A DNA stretch of 64,000 nucleotides from Bog-473 sp963730785 (GTDB lineage: Bacteria > Actinomycetota > Acidimicrobiia > Acidimicrobiales > RAAP-2): the NCBI GenBank assembly GCA_963730785.1, contig CAVSTF010000001.1, forward strand, positions 186,001 to 250,000, given 5' to 3'. Below, one piece after another: positions 35,647 to 44,991 of the stretch. The translations under genes and the position numbers were made by a program. Numbering within the stretch: the first letter of the stretch is position 1; every line of letters starts with the position of its first letter. The notes under the pieces are model-generated. The model saw nothing but the letters and a program-made list of their open reading frames with translations, searched no databases and was not told where the DNA came from.

Positions 35647-36533
35647 TACCCGGCGTGCCTGACTACGGGGTCGGACCACCACCCGAACCGGGCACGCCCC
35701 ACGAGCTGGCCCCCGGGCTGGTTCGCTTGACCGCTCCCAATCCCGGACTCATGACCGGTCCGGGCACCAATACCTACCTCGTCGGCACCACCGACCTGGC
35801 GGTGATCGACCCGGGTCCCGACGACGCCAGCCACCGGGAAACGCTCCTCCGGGTCGCGGCGGCGCGGGGCGCCATTCGCTTCATTTTGGTCACCCACACG
35901 CACATCGATCACGCCCCGGGTGCCGCCGCGCTGAAAGCGGCCACCGGGGCCGAGGTCATCGGATTCGGTCCGGCCGAACAATTCGAGCCGGATCGTTGTG
36001 TCGGTGAGGGGTGGACGCTGCGCCTACCCGGATCACCGGCCCTGACCTTGCGGGCGGTCCACACCCCTGGCCACGCGTCCGATCACCTGTGCTGGCTGAT
36101 TGAGGAGCACCAGATGCTGCTGACCGGGGACCATGTCATGCACGGGTCCACCGTGGTCATTCGTCCGCCCGACGGCAATTTGGCGGCGTACCGAGCCAGC
36201 CTGACCCGCCTGGTCGAGTTCGCACCGCCATTGCGCCAGCTGGCGCCCGGTCACGGCCGCGTCATGGAGCACATCCCGGACATCGTCGAGGCCCTGCTGG
36301 CCCATCGGGCGGCCCGGCACGAGCGGGTGGCCGCGGCGTTGCAAGCCGCCACCGAAGCCACGGTCGACGAACTGATCCCGGTGGTCTACGACGACGTCAC
36401 CGAACAGCAACTGCCGGTGGCCAAATTCTCCCTCTGGGCCCATCTGAGGGACCTGGGCGAATCGGGGGACGCCATGGCTACTGCCGCCCCCGACACCATC
36501 GAGACCCGATGGCGCTGGGTGGGCTCGGCCTAA
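35643..36533 (+). CDS. Metallo-beta-lactamase-fold hydrolase (LACTB2-like)
   Basis: A 296-residue MBL-fold protein. The metal motif is THTHIDHAPGAAAL (HxHxDH), further ligands are in HTPGHASDHLCW and LLTGDHVMHG, and a C-terminal winged-helix-like LACTB2 region follows (AHLRDLGESG). LACTB2 proteins are endoribonucleases or thioester hydrolases; the substrate here is unknown. It is coupled to the NUDIX gene by GTGA. In mycobacteria the corresponding gene lies close to whiB4 and the ArsA pair. Confidence 0.88.
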   Translation: MIPGVPDYGVGPPPEPGTPHELAPGLVRLTAPNPGLMTGPGTNTYLVGTTDLAVIDPGPDDASHRETLLRVAAARGAIRFILVTHTHIDHAPGAAALKAATGAEVIGFGPAEQFEPDRCVGEGWTLRLPGSPALTLRAVHTPGHASDHLCWLIEEHQMLLTGDHVMHGSTVVIRPPDGNLAAYRASLTRLVEFAPPLRQLAPGHGRVMEHIPDIVEALLAHRAARHERVAAALQAATEATVDELIPVVYDDVTEQQLPVAKFSLWAHLRDLGESGDAMATAAPDTIETRWRWVGSA

Positions 36534-37717
36534 GCCGGCAGGTCGCCGGCCGCCACGGCCGCTTCCACCCGGGCGATCAGACGGGCCGAGCACCCCGACG
36601 CTTCGAGCACCGGGGCAATCTCTTCGGCCACCTTCCGGGCCACTTCGGCGAAGAAGGGCGCCAACTCGCCGTCGCCGTTGGCCACCGGTAGGCCGGCGTC
36701 ACCGGCCGCGGCCAGGTCGGGGTGCAGCGGGATAGAGCCGATGAGGGGCACGCCGAGCGAGTGGGCCAGCCGGGCCCCGCCGCCGGAGCCGAAGAGGGCG
36801 TAGGTGGTGCCGTGCTCGCAGGTGAAGTCGCTCATGTTCTCGATCACCCCGGCCACCCGCAGGTAGCCCTTGCGGGCCATGTCGGCTGCCCGGGCGGCCA
36901 CCTTCTGGGCGGCCAATGGCGGGGTGGTGACCACCAGCATCTCGGTGCGGGGCAACAGGCGGGCCAAGCCCATCTGCACGTCGCCCGTGCCCGGGGGCAG
37001 GTCGATGAGGAGGTAGTCCAGATCGCCCCAGTGGGCGTCCTGCAGGAACTGCTGCACCGCCCGGTTCAGCACCAGGCCGCGCCACATGATGGCCTGCTCT
37101 TCGCCGGCCAAAAAGCCCATGGACAGCACCCGGACCAGTCCGGAACCGAACTTCTTCTCCAGCGGGACCATCTTGCCGCCCCGGGCCTCCACGTCGCCGT
37201 CGAGGCCGAGGAGCCGGGGGACGGAGAAGCCCCAGATGTCAGCATCGAGGATGCCGATGGTCAGGCCGCGGCGGGCCAGGGCGACCGCCAGGTTCACGGT
37301 CACCGACGACTTGCCGACCCCGCCCTTGCCCGAGGCAATGGCCAGTATCCGGGTGCTGTCGGCCACGGCCGTCTCGGGCGCGTCCTCGCGGGCCTTCCAG
37401 CGCGCCCGGGCCATCACGGCGGCGCGCTCGGTGGCGTCCATGGAGGCCACCTTGATGTCGACTGAGGTCACCCAGTCGAGGGCCTCCACCTGGCCCCGGA
37501 CATCGGTCTCAATTTGGGTGCGCAGCGGGCAGGCGGCGATGGTCAGCGCCACGTCGACCACCACGTCGTTGCCGGACACGGTGATGGCGCGCACCATGCC
37601 CAGGTCCACGATGGTGTCGCCCAGCTCCGGATCGATGACGGCGCGCAGGCAGTCCCTCACCTGCGCTTCCCGCTCATTGACGGTGGCCGGAGGACCTGGC
37701 TCCTTGCCCTCAGTCAT
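36530..37717 (-). CDS. mrp: Mrp/NBP35-family iron-sulfur carrier ATPase
   Basis: A 395-residue P-loop protein. An N-terminal MIP18/DUF59 domain (about residues 14-90, DCLRAVIDPELGDTIVDLGM) precedes the ATPase with GKGGVGKSSVTVNLAVALA, switch I LDADIWGFSVPRLLG and switch II DLPPGTGDVQM. Mrp proteins bind and transfer Fe-S clusters. The canonical cluster CxxC is not evident near the C-terminus (the only Cys are TCEHG and GCSARL). It is divergent from erpA, another Fe-S carrier. Confidence 0.92.
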   Translation of the reverse strand: MTEGKEPGPPATVNEREAQVRDCLRAVIDPELGDTIVDLGMVRAITVSGNDVVVDVALTIAACPLRTQIETDVRGQVEALDWVTSVDIKVASMDATERAAVMARARWKAREDAPETAVADSTRILAIASGKGGVGKSSVTVNLAVALARRGLTIGILDADIWGFSVPRLLGLDGDVEARGGKMVPLEKKFGSGLVRVLSMGFLAGEEQAIMWRGLVLNRAVQQFLQDAHWGDLDYLLIDLPPGTGDVQMGLARLLPRTEMLVVTTPPLAAQKVAARAADMARKGYLRVAGVIENMSDFTCEHGTTYALFGSGGGARLAHSLGVPLIGSIPLHPDLAAAGDAGLPVANGDGELAPFFAEVARKVAEEIAPVLEASGCSARLIARVEAAVAAGDLPA

Positions 37718-37864
37718 GGATCGATTCTACCTGGGTGGGGGTAAATTCCACCGTTGCGGGCTCGACGTGCTCAGTCATGGGTGGGGCCGGTAACATGAAG
37801 GCTCCCGGGGCATGTTGCCGGACGGGGTGGCCAGCAGTTTGCGGCGCACGACGAGGAGGCTCCT

Positions 37865-38227
37865 ATGACGACCATGACCACTTCGGTCAACATCGGGAAG
37901 AAGCCGGCACCGGTCACCCTTACCGAGGTTGCCATCACCAAGGTGGCCGAGCTGTTGGCCCAGGAGGAAGGCGACCTCGCCCTCCGCGTGGCGGTCAAGC
38001 CCGGCGGTTGCTCGGGTTACAGCTACGAAATGTTCTTTGATGCCGAGTTGATGGCCGATGACGTGGTTCGTGAGTTCGACAACGTCAAGGTCGTGGTCGA
38101 CCCGGCCAGCGCCGAACTGCTGACCGGCTCGACGCTGGACTTCAGTGACGGCCTGCAGGGAGCCGGGTTCCACATCACGAACCCGAACGCCACCCGCACC
38201 TGCGGCTGCGGCTCGTCCTTCAGCTGA
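37865..38227 (+). CDS. erpA: HesB/IscA-type iron-sulfur cluster insertion protein
   Basis: A 120-residue A-type carrier. The three cluster Cys are present as GGCSGYSYEM and the C-terminal CGCGSSF. The first conserved region is LTEVAITKVAELLAQEEG. It receives Fe-S clusters and inserts them in target enzymes. ATG 37865 follows an AGGAGG ribosome-binding site (about 37855-37861). The next gene, an XDH-like [2Fe-2S] protein, begins at its stop codon, suggesting a dedicated client. Confidence 0.93.
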   Translation: MTTMTTSVNIGKKPAPVTLTEVAITKVAELLAQEEGDLALRVAVKPGGCSGYSYEMFFDAELMADDVVREFDNVKVVVDPASAELLTGSTLDFSDGLQGAGFHITNPNATRTCGCGSSFS

Positions 38228-39887
38228 TCGAGCAGACGGCGGCTCCGGCCGTCAGCTTCACCCTCAACGGCACACCGGTCGACGTCACCGACGACAACGA
38301 CTCTCTCCTCGACGCGCTCCGGGAGCAGCTCGACTGCCGATCCGTCAAGGACGGCTGTAGCCCCCAAGGTCAATGCGGCTGTTGCACGGTGTGGGTCGAC
38401 GGATCGGCCCGGGTCTCCTGTGTCACCGCGCTGCGCCGGGTGGCGGGGCGATCGGTCACCACCACCGAAGGGCTCGATCCCGAACTCCAAGCAGCGCTGG
38501 GCGGACGCCTTCGTCAACGCCGGCGCCAGCCAGTGCGGGTTCTGCACTCCCGGCATCGTGCTGCGGCTCGCCGCCTTGCAGGAGAGCCGGCGTCCGGTCA
38601 ATCGGGATGCGGTCGAAACCGCGTTGTTGGCGCACTTGTGTCGCTGCACCGGTTGGCAATCGATTGTCGATGCCGGCTGCGTCGCGCTGGGGATTGCCGA
38701 GCCGCCCGCCGCAGAGACGCGCGATCCACTGTTGGCCTCATGGCGGGCGCAGATCGAAGGGCCGATGTTCCAGAGCTCGGGTCCTGACGTCGTGCTGGGT
38801 GCCGGCGGCTTTGCCGATGACGGCGCCCCGTCGGGCGCGCTGGTGCAGCTCGGCCTCGACGGCCCGCCGGCCCGGACGCTGACCGAGGCCCGTCAAGACT
38901 CGGGCAAGGTCCAGGGGCGCAACAGCACCGTGTCGCTCACCCACCCGGTGCCACTGCCCGACGGCGACATGGGACGTGACGCTGCAGACCACCTGGGTGG
39001 AACCGGCCTACGTCGAGCCGGACGCCAGCTGGGCCGCCCCGGGACAACCTCCGGCCTCCCCCTTGGCCAACGGCGGCGCCTTTGGCGGCAAGCGACGCAG
39101 CCCGGTGACCGACCAAGCCCGCGCCCTGGCCGAGGCCAGCGGCGGCCCGGCCCGCGTGGTCTGGACCCGGGAAGACGTGGTGCGCCATGGTCCCAAACGA
39201 CCGCCCCTGGCGCTGGGGCTGCGGGCCGATGGCTCCGGAGTGCTTCGAGTCGGACGGACGCCCGGTTCAGCGGACCTGGCCCCCTTGATCGATCGAGTGC
39301 ACCAGGTCGCGCCGGCCGTGCAGGTGGAGCAGTACGACATCGTCGGCCCTCCCACGTCGGCCGACCTGCGCGGCGCCGGATGGATGGAGGTGTTGGCCGC
39401 CTTGCAGCTGTGCGTGCTGACCCCCGATGAGGCTTCCCGCACTGGCCGGGCCGACATCACGCTTCCCGCCGGTGGCCGGGCCGCCGTCACGGTGAACCTG
39501 ACCGAGGGCCGTGGAACCATCGGGGTCGAGGTATGGGCCGGTGAGATCCTCCACGCCACGACCTTGCGCTCCTACGTGCTGGGGGCGGTGCACCAGGCCC
39601 TCGGGCTGGTCTGGAGCGAGGGCATCGCCGTCAATGCCGAAGGCGAACCGCAGGACCTGACCATTCGCTCCTTCGGCATCCTCTCGGCCCGGGACATGCC
39701 GCACGTTGACGTGACCATCCATGAAGATGACGGCTGGCCGGTCAACGGGTCGGACGCCGTCTTCGCCGCCACGGCCGCCGCCGCCTGGATCGCCGAGGGC
39801 AGCCCGGCCCGCTGGCCCACCCGTCGCGGCGCTGGCCCCCATTCGCAGCTGTCGCTACCGTCCGTTCGTCAAGAGGAGCATTCATGA
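38224..39887 (+). CDS. Compact xanthine-dehydrogenase-like fusion: [2Fe-2S] subunit plus short molybdopterin-type domain (two frameshifts)
   Basis: About 553 residues if two single-base shifts (near 38485-38500 and 38966-38976) are corrected. The N-terminus is a plant-type [2Fe-2S] domain (GCSPQGQCGCCTVWVDG) followed by the helical second cluster domain (QCGFCTPGIV, HLCRCTGWQSIVDAG). The same frame continues into a sequence like the molybdenum-cofactor subunit (TTWVEPAYVEPDAS, ANGGAFGGKR, VVWTREDVVRHGPKRPP). That part is ~300 residues instead of ~750, so a complete cofactor site is doubtful. No ATG/GTG/TTG start fits; CTG 38224, overlapping the erpA stop, opens the frame. The end overlaps ridA. 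Confidence 0.7.
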
Positions 39888-40252
39888 GTCCCGCCATTGG
39901 TCCGTACTCACCCGTTCGCCGCGTCGGCGACTGGGTCATCACCTCCGGTCAGGTCGGTCTGGCCACCGACAACCTCGGCCAGACGGCGCTGGCCGAAGGC
40001 GGCACGTTGCCCCAGTTGCGTCAGGCGCTCGAGAACGTGGCCGGCGTCCTGGCTCAAGAGGGTGCGACGTTGGATGACGTCGTCAAGACGACCCTCTATC
40101 TGCTCGATATGTCCGAGTTCGCCGCCGTCAACGAGGTCTGGGTGGAGTACTTCACCGACAACCGGCCGACCCGTTCGGCCGTGGCTGTGGCCGCCCTGCC
40201 CATCGGGGCCCGGGTCGAGGTCGAAGCCTGGGCCTACGTGCCGGTGCGCTGA
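39884..40252 (+). CDS. ridA: RidA-family (YjgF/UK114) protein
   Basis: A 122-residue trimeric RidA-like protein, related to the enamine/imine deaminases that protect PLP enzymes from 2-aminoacrylate. Visible are AIGPYSPVRRVGDWVITSGQ at the N-terminus, TLYLLDMSEFAAVNEVW, and the conserved Arg/Glu end PTRSAVAVAALPIGARVEVE. The ATG overlaps the upstream stop (ATGA). It converges on the OmpR-type regulator with a 19-nt overlap. Confidence 0.92.
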   Translation: MSPAIGPYSPVRRVGDWVITSGQVGLATDNLGQTALAEGGTLPQLRQALENVAGVLAQEGATLDDVVKTTLYLLDMSEFAAVNEVWVEYFTDNRPTRSAVAVAALPIGARVEVEAWAYVPVR

Positions 40253-40947
40253 TTCAGGCCGGGGTGCCAGGCCACCTGGCCGAAGCGGTATCCGACTGAG
40301 CGCACCGTCTGGATCAGGTGGGCATGCTCCTCGCCCAACTTGGCCCGCAGGCGCCGGATGTGCACGTCGACCGTGCGCGCCCCGCCGTAGTACTCGTAGC
40401 CCCAGACCCGGCTCAGCAATGTCTCGCGGGTGAACACCTTGGCCGGGTGACCGGCCAGGAAGCGCAGCAGTTCGTACTCCATGTAGGTCAGGTCGAGCAC
40501 CCGACCGGCCACCGCGGCCTGGTAGGTCTCGAGGTTCAGCATGAGCGGGCCGTACTCAATGAGGTCGGGCCGCATGCTCTGGCCGGTGCGCCAGAAGAGA
40601 TGTTGCAGCCGGGCTACCAATTCCTCGGGGCGGGCCGGCATGACGCAGAAGTCGTCGAACAGGTCATCGCGCAACAGCAGATCGGCCACCTGCTCGGCCC
40701 GGATGACCAGCAGGAGCGGGCTGAGCGGTACCTCGCGCATCCGCACGTGCCGGCAGAAGGCCACGGCGGCTGACATGTCGCTGTCGGCCACCACCAGGAC
40801 ACCGGACCAACCGTCGGCTTGGCCCTCGCCGCCGCTCTCACCCACGTCTTCGGGGCGGGCCACGGCGTGATGCCCCAGGCCAGCACCCTGCAGGGCCAAG
40901 GTCACCTCGGCGGGCAGATCAGCGGGATAGCAGAGGAGGGGATCCAT
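40234..40947 (-). CDS. GlnR-like orphan OmpR-family regulator with degenerate receiver
   Basis: A 237-residue regulator. The N-terminal receiver-like domain (~1-115) lacks the usual acidic pair (LLCYPADLPAEV) and has Met at the conserved Lys position (CVMPARPEEL), so phosphorylation-independent action is likely. The C-terminal winged helix is intact (LDLTYMEYELLRFLAGHPAK, YYGGARTVDVHIRRLRAKLG, TVRSVGYRF). It directly follows glutamine synthetase (10 nt), and an orphan OmpR-type regulator with an atypical receiver is the pattern of the actinobacterial nitrogen regulator GlnR. That assignment is inferred. ATG 40947 is used. Confidence 0.82.
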   Translation of the reverse strand: MDPLLCYPADLPAEVTLALQGAGLGHHAVARPEDVGESGGEGQADGWSGVLVVADSDMSAAVAFCRHVRMREVPLSPLLLVIRAEQVADLLLRDDLFDDFCVMPARPEELVARLQHLFWRTGQSMRPDLIEYGPLMLNLETYQAAVAGRVLDLTYMEYELLRFLAGHPAKVFTRETLLSRVWGYEYYGGARTVDVHIRRLRAKLGEEHAHLIQTVRSVGYRFGQVAWHPGLNQRTGT

Positions 40948-40957
40948 TAGCGAAGGC

Positions 40958-42310
40958 TCACAAGAGAGGCAGGTAGCGGTCGAGCTCGAATTGGGTGACC
41001 TCCGCCTGGTAGTCGTCCCATTCGGCCCGCTTGTTGCGGATGAACCATTCGAAGACATGTGCGCCCAACGTTTCGGCCAACAACTCCGAGCGCTCCATCA
41101 CGTTGACCGCATCATGCAGGCTCGACGGCAGCGACTCAATTCCCTTTTTGGCCAACTCGCGGTTCGACAAGGTGAACAGATTGGCATCGGCCTCGTCCGG
41201 CAACGGGTAGTCCTCAGAAATACCGCGCAGTCCGGCCGCCAAAATGACGGCGAAGGCAAGATACGGATTGCACGCGCTGTCCGGCGACCGGTATTCCAAA
41301 CGGGTCGACTCCGGCTTGCCGTGCTTGACCACGGGGACGCGCACCAGGGCCGAGCGGTTGTTCCGGGCCCAGCTGACATGCACCGGCGCTTCGTAGCCAC
41401 CGATCAGTCGCTTGTAGGAGTTGACCCACTGGTTGGTCACCGCCGTGATCTCAGCGGCGTGATGCAAGAGGCCGGCGATGAACTTGCGGGCCACGTCGGA
41501 CAGGCCGTACTCGTCCCGTTCGTCAATGAAGGCGTTCTGCTCGCCCCGCCACAGTGAAATATGGGTGTGCATCCCCGACCCCTGCACCCCACCCAACGGC
41601 TTGGGCATGAAGGAAGCGAAGACGCCCTCCCGGCGGGCCATCTCCTTGATGATCATGCGGGTGGTCATCACGGTGTCGGCCATGGTCATGGCATCGGTGT
41701 AGCGCAGGTCGATTTCGTGCTGGCTGCGGGCGTCCTCGTGCTGGGTGTGCTCAACCGGGATGCCCATCTCTTCGAGCATGAGCACCGAGCGCCGGCGCAG
41801 GTTGCTGGTCAGGTCGGCCACGCTCAGGTCGAAGTACGAGCCGTAATCGAGGGGCTGCGGCGCATGCGACGAGTCGGCGTCGGCGAAGTAGAAGTACTCG
41901 ATCTCGGGGGCGACGAAGAAGGTGTACCCCAGGCTCCGGGCCCGCTCCAGGGTGCGGCGCAGGGCATGGCGGGGGTCGCCCTCGAAGGGCGAGCCGTCCA
42001 GGTTGGCAATGTCGCAGAAGACCCGGGCCACCGTGTCGTCGTCGTGCCAGGGCAGCAGCTGGAAGGTCTTGGGGTCGGGCCGGGCCAACACATCGGCTTC
42101 CTGCACCCGGCTGAAGCCGTCAATGGCCGAACCGTCGAAGGTCATGCCCTCGTTGAGGGCGTTCTCCAGCTCCGCTGACGTGATGTTGAACCCCTTGGGG
42201 GTGCCGAGGACATCGGTGAACCACAGCTGCACGAAGCGGATGCCTCGCTCCTCAACGGTCCGGAGTACGTAGTCGCGCTGGCTTTGCACCCCCCAAGCTT
42301 CGCAGGTCAT
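40958..42310 (-). CDS. glnA: Glutamine synthetase, type I
   Basis: A 450-residue GSI that makes glutamine from glutamate, ammonia and ATP. Motifs visible: beta-grasp FVQLWFTDVLGTPKGF, the loop MTFDGSAIDGFSRVQEADV, metal Glu in FVAPEIEYFYF, the ATP site KPLGGVQGSGMHTHISLW, and NRSALVRVPV. The length and short central loop fit the GSI-alpha group, which is usually not adenylylated. ATG 42310 is used; GTG 42292 is an alternative. It lies upstream of the orphan regulator in one direction and 44 nt from a divergent hydrolase. Confidence 0.93.
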   Translation of the reverse strand: MTCEAWGVQSQRDYVLRTVEERGIRFVQLWFTDVLGTPKGFNITSAELENALNEGMTFDGSAIDGFSRVQEADVLARPDPKTFQLLPWHDDDTVARVFCDIANLDGSPFEGDPRHALRRTLERARSLGYTFFVAPEIEYFYFADADSSHAPQPLDYGSYFDLSVADLTSNLRRRSVLMLEEMGIPVEHTQHEDARSQHEIDLRYTDAMTMADTVMTTRMIIKEMARREGVFASFMPKPLGGVQGSGMHTHISLWRGEQNAFIDERDEYGLSDVARKFIAGLLHHAAEITAVTNQWVNSYKRLIGGYEAPVHVSWARNNRSALVRVPVVKHGKPESTRLEYRSPDSACNPYLAFAVILAAGLRGISEDYPLPDEADANLFTLSNRELAKKGIESLPSSLHDAVNVMERSELLAETLGAHVFEWFIRNKRAEWDDYQAEVTQFELDRYLPLL

Positions 42311-42354
42311 GGGCGCCCTCCGCCTATCCGGACCCTGGTCGGTACCCTGGACCG

Positions 42355-43258
42355 GTGGATGCACCCGGTCCGGACCGCTCCGAGCAGCGCTGGATCACCG
42401 CCGGGCAGGCCACCCTCCATGCCGTATCTATGGGCAACCCGGGTGCCCCAGCCGCCGTCCTGCTCCACGAAGGGATCTCCGATCACCGCACCTGGACCGG
42501 CGTGATGGACCTGCTCAGCCCGGACCTCCAGCTCATCGCCTACGACCGGCGCGGCTTTGGATCCACCACCTACGAGGCGGAGGCGCACGACCAGGTCGAG
42601 GACCTCGCCGCCGTGCTCGGGGCCAGTGGACTGGACCGTCTGGACCAGGTCGTCGTGTTCGGCAACTCCCGCGGCGGCGCCATCGCGCTCGATTTCGCCC
42701 TGGCCCACCCGGACCGGGTCACCGCCCTCGTGCTGACCGCGCCGGCCGTGTCGGGTGCGCCGGCGGCGGCCCCGGAGATGGTCGACCCGGTGGAGGCCGC
42801 GGTGTGGCAGACCCTGGAGGAGGCCGACCGGGTCCAGGACCTCGAGGCGCTCAATGAGGCCGAGATCAGGTTCTGGCTCGATGGGCCGCATGCCCCCGAG
42901 GGCCGAGTCAGCGGGCCGGCCCGCCAGCTCGCGCTCGAGTATGAACCGCATCGCCCTCCACGCCAAGACCCCCGGCCACGAACCGAACGTCACCAACGCC
43001 TGGGACCGCCTGGCCGAGGTGTCGTGTCCCGTCCTGGTGCTCGTGGGTGACCTCGACATGGGCCACATCCGTCGACGGGCCGAGTACCTGGCGGTGCACC
43101 TCCCCGAGGCCCAACTGGTCGTACTGGAGGGAACCGCCCACCTCCCCGCCCTGGAACAGCCCGATCAGTATGTGCAGGCGGTCCGTCCTTTTTTGGAGCG
43201 GATCGGCCTCGCTGCACCCAAATGGGGGCCCGGAAACTGGCCCATTAGGCTGAGGTGA
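42355..43258 (+). CDS. Alpha/beta hydrolase (frameshifted)
   Basis: About 300 residues. The N-terminal part has the oxyanion strand AVLLHEGISDHRTW and the nucleophile elbow VVFGNSRGGAIAL (Ser in G-N-S-R-G). A shift near 42936-42944 is needed to reach the acid and His part (PVLVLVGDLDMGHIRRRAEY with Asp, LEGTAHLPALEQPDQY with His). All three triad residues are therefore present once corrected. The substrate is unknown. The stop overlaps the nadE ATG (TGATG), suggesting coupling. The GTG 42355 start is 44 nt from the glnA start. Confidence 0.78.
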
Positions 43259-44991
43259 TGCCGCACCTGCGCCTGGCCGCCGCGCAGTTGAACCCTGTGG
43301 TCGGTGACCTGGCCGGCAACGTCGACCGGATACTGAGCGCCCTGTCGGCCGCCGAACGGGCCGGGGCCGACATCTGCGTCGTGCCCGAGCTGGCCATCCC
43401 CGGCTATCCGCCGGAAGATTTGCTGCTCAAGCCGGGGTTCGTGGCCGACAACCTCAAGGCCTTGGAGAAGGTGGCCGCGGCCACGAGTCAGTGCGCCATC
43501 GTGGTGGGCTTCGTCGGCGCCGCCCCCAATGGCAAGGGGCTGGCCAACGCCGCCGCCGTCTGTGCCGGCGGGCAGGTGGTGGGGGTCTATCGCAAGCGTT
43601 ACCTGCCCAACTACGGCGTCTTCGACGAGCAGCGTTGGTTCATCCCGAGCGACGAGGCCCCGACCTTGTTCGAGGTGGCCGGCACCCTGGTCGGTGTCTC
43701 GGTCTGCGAGGACGTCTGGTTCGCCGACGGCCCGGTGGCCGAGCAGGGCCAGGCCGGAGCGGAGGTGGTGGTCAACCTCAACGCGTCGCCCTACAACCGC
43801 AACCGGCGGGCCGAACGGGTGGCCATGCTGACCGAGCGGGTGGCCGAAGCGGGTTGCGCCATCGCCTACGTCAACCAGGTCGGCGGGCAGGACGAGCTCG
43901 TCTTCGACGGCGATTCGCTGATCATGGGCGCCGACGGGACGTTGCTGGCCACCGGTGCCCAGTTCGCCACCGATCTGCTGGTGGTGGATATTCCGGTCGC
44001 CCATCGCCGCCACAAGAAAGGCCGCTTGCCCCATGTGGTGGCCACGGCGCGCACCAAGGCCACCAAGCCCGATCTGCCGGGCCACATTCAACGGCCACAG
44101 CTGTCGGCCGAAGCCGAGGTCTACGCCGCGCTGGTGCTCGGCACCAAGGATTACCTGGGCAAGAACGGCTTCACCGATGCCGTCATTGGTCTGTCCGGCG
44201 GCATCGATTCGTCGCTGGTGGCCACCGTCGCCGTCGACGCCCTCGGGGCCGACCGGGTGCACGGGATCGCCATGCCGTCGCGCTATTCCAGTGAGGGCTC
44301 CCGGACCGATGCGCAGGACCTGGCCGACCGTCTGGGCATCGATCTGAAGACCATCGCCATTGAGAGTGCCCACGTCGCCATGACGGAAATGCTGGCCGGC
44401 TATCTCGGTCGTGAACCGATTGGTCTGACCGACGAGAACCTCCAGTCCCGCCTGCGCGGGGTGCTGCTGATGGGGGTGTCCAACGCCAAGGGATGGATCG
44501 TCCTGACCACGGGCAACAAGAGCGAAATGGCGACCGGGTACTCCACGCTGTACGGGGACTCCGCCGGGGGCTTCGCCGTCATTAAGGATGTGCCCAAGAC
44601 CCTGGTCTACGAATTGTGTCGCTACCGCAACACCCAGGCCGTGCTCGAAGGCCTGCCGGCACCCATTGCCGACAGCGTGCTGGACAAGCCGCCGTCGGCC
44701 GAACTCCGCCCCGATCAGCGCGACGACCAGTCGCTGCCGCCCTACGAGGAGTTGGATCCGGTGCTGCAGGGGTATGTCGAGCGAGACCGGACGGCCCCCG
44801 ACCTGGTGGCCGACGGCTTCGATCCGGCCGTGGTGGACCAGGTGGTCCGGCTGGTCGACGGCGCGGAGTACAAGCGCCGGCAGATGCCCCCGGGGGTCCG
44901 CATCACCACCAAGGCTTTCGGCAAGGACCGCCGCATGCCGATCACCAACCGTTATCGCCCGTCGTTGTCCGAAGAAGCCACCGGTGAGTAG
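43258..44991 (+). CDS. nadE: Glutamine-dependent NAD+ synthetase
   Basis: A 577-residue two-domain enzyme that converts deamido-NAD to NAD using glutamine. The N-terminal nitrilase/amidase domain has its Glu in VPELAIPGYPPEDLL, Lys in YRKRYLPNYGVFDE and Cys in VSVCEDVWF. The C-terminal synthetase domain has the PP-loop LSGGIDSSLVATVAVDAL and the segment TTGNKSEMATGYSTLYGD. ATG 43258 is preferred; GTG 43255 directly before it is possible. It overlaps both neighbours by a few bases. Confidence 0.95.
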   Translation: MPHLRLAAAQLNPVVGDLAGNVDRILSALSAAERAGADICVVPELAIPGYPPEDLLLKPGFVADNLKALEKVAAATSQCAIVVGFVGAAPNGKGLANAAAVCAGGQVVGVYRKRYLPNYGVFDEQRWFIPSDEAPTLFEVAGTLVGVSVCEDVWFADGPVAEQGQAGAEVVVNLNASPYNRNRRAERVAMLTERVAEAGCAIAYVNQVGGQDELVFDGDSLIMGADGTLLATGAQFATDLLVVDIPVAHRRHKKGRLPHVVATARTKATKPDLPGHIQRPQLSAEAEVYAALVLGTKDYLGKNGFTDAVIGLSGGIDSSLVATVAVDALGADRVHGIAMPSRYSSEGSRTDAQDLADRLGIDLKTIAIESAHVAMTEMLAGYLGREPIGLTDENLQSRLRGVLLMGVSNAKGWIVLTTGNKSEMATGYSTLYGDSAGGFAVIKDVPKTLVYELCRYRNTQAVLEGLPAPIADSVLDKPPSAELRPDQRDDQSLPPYEELDPVLQGYVERDRTAPDLVADGFDPAVVDQVVRLVDGAEYKRRQMPPGVRITTKAFGKDRRMPITNRYRPSLSEEATGE

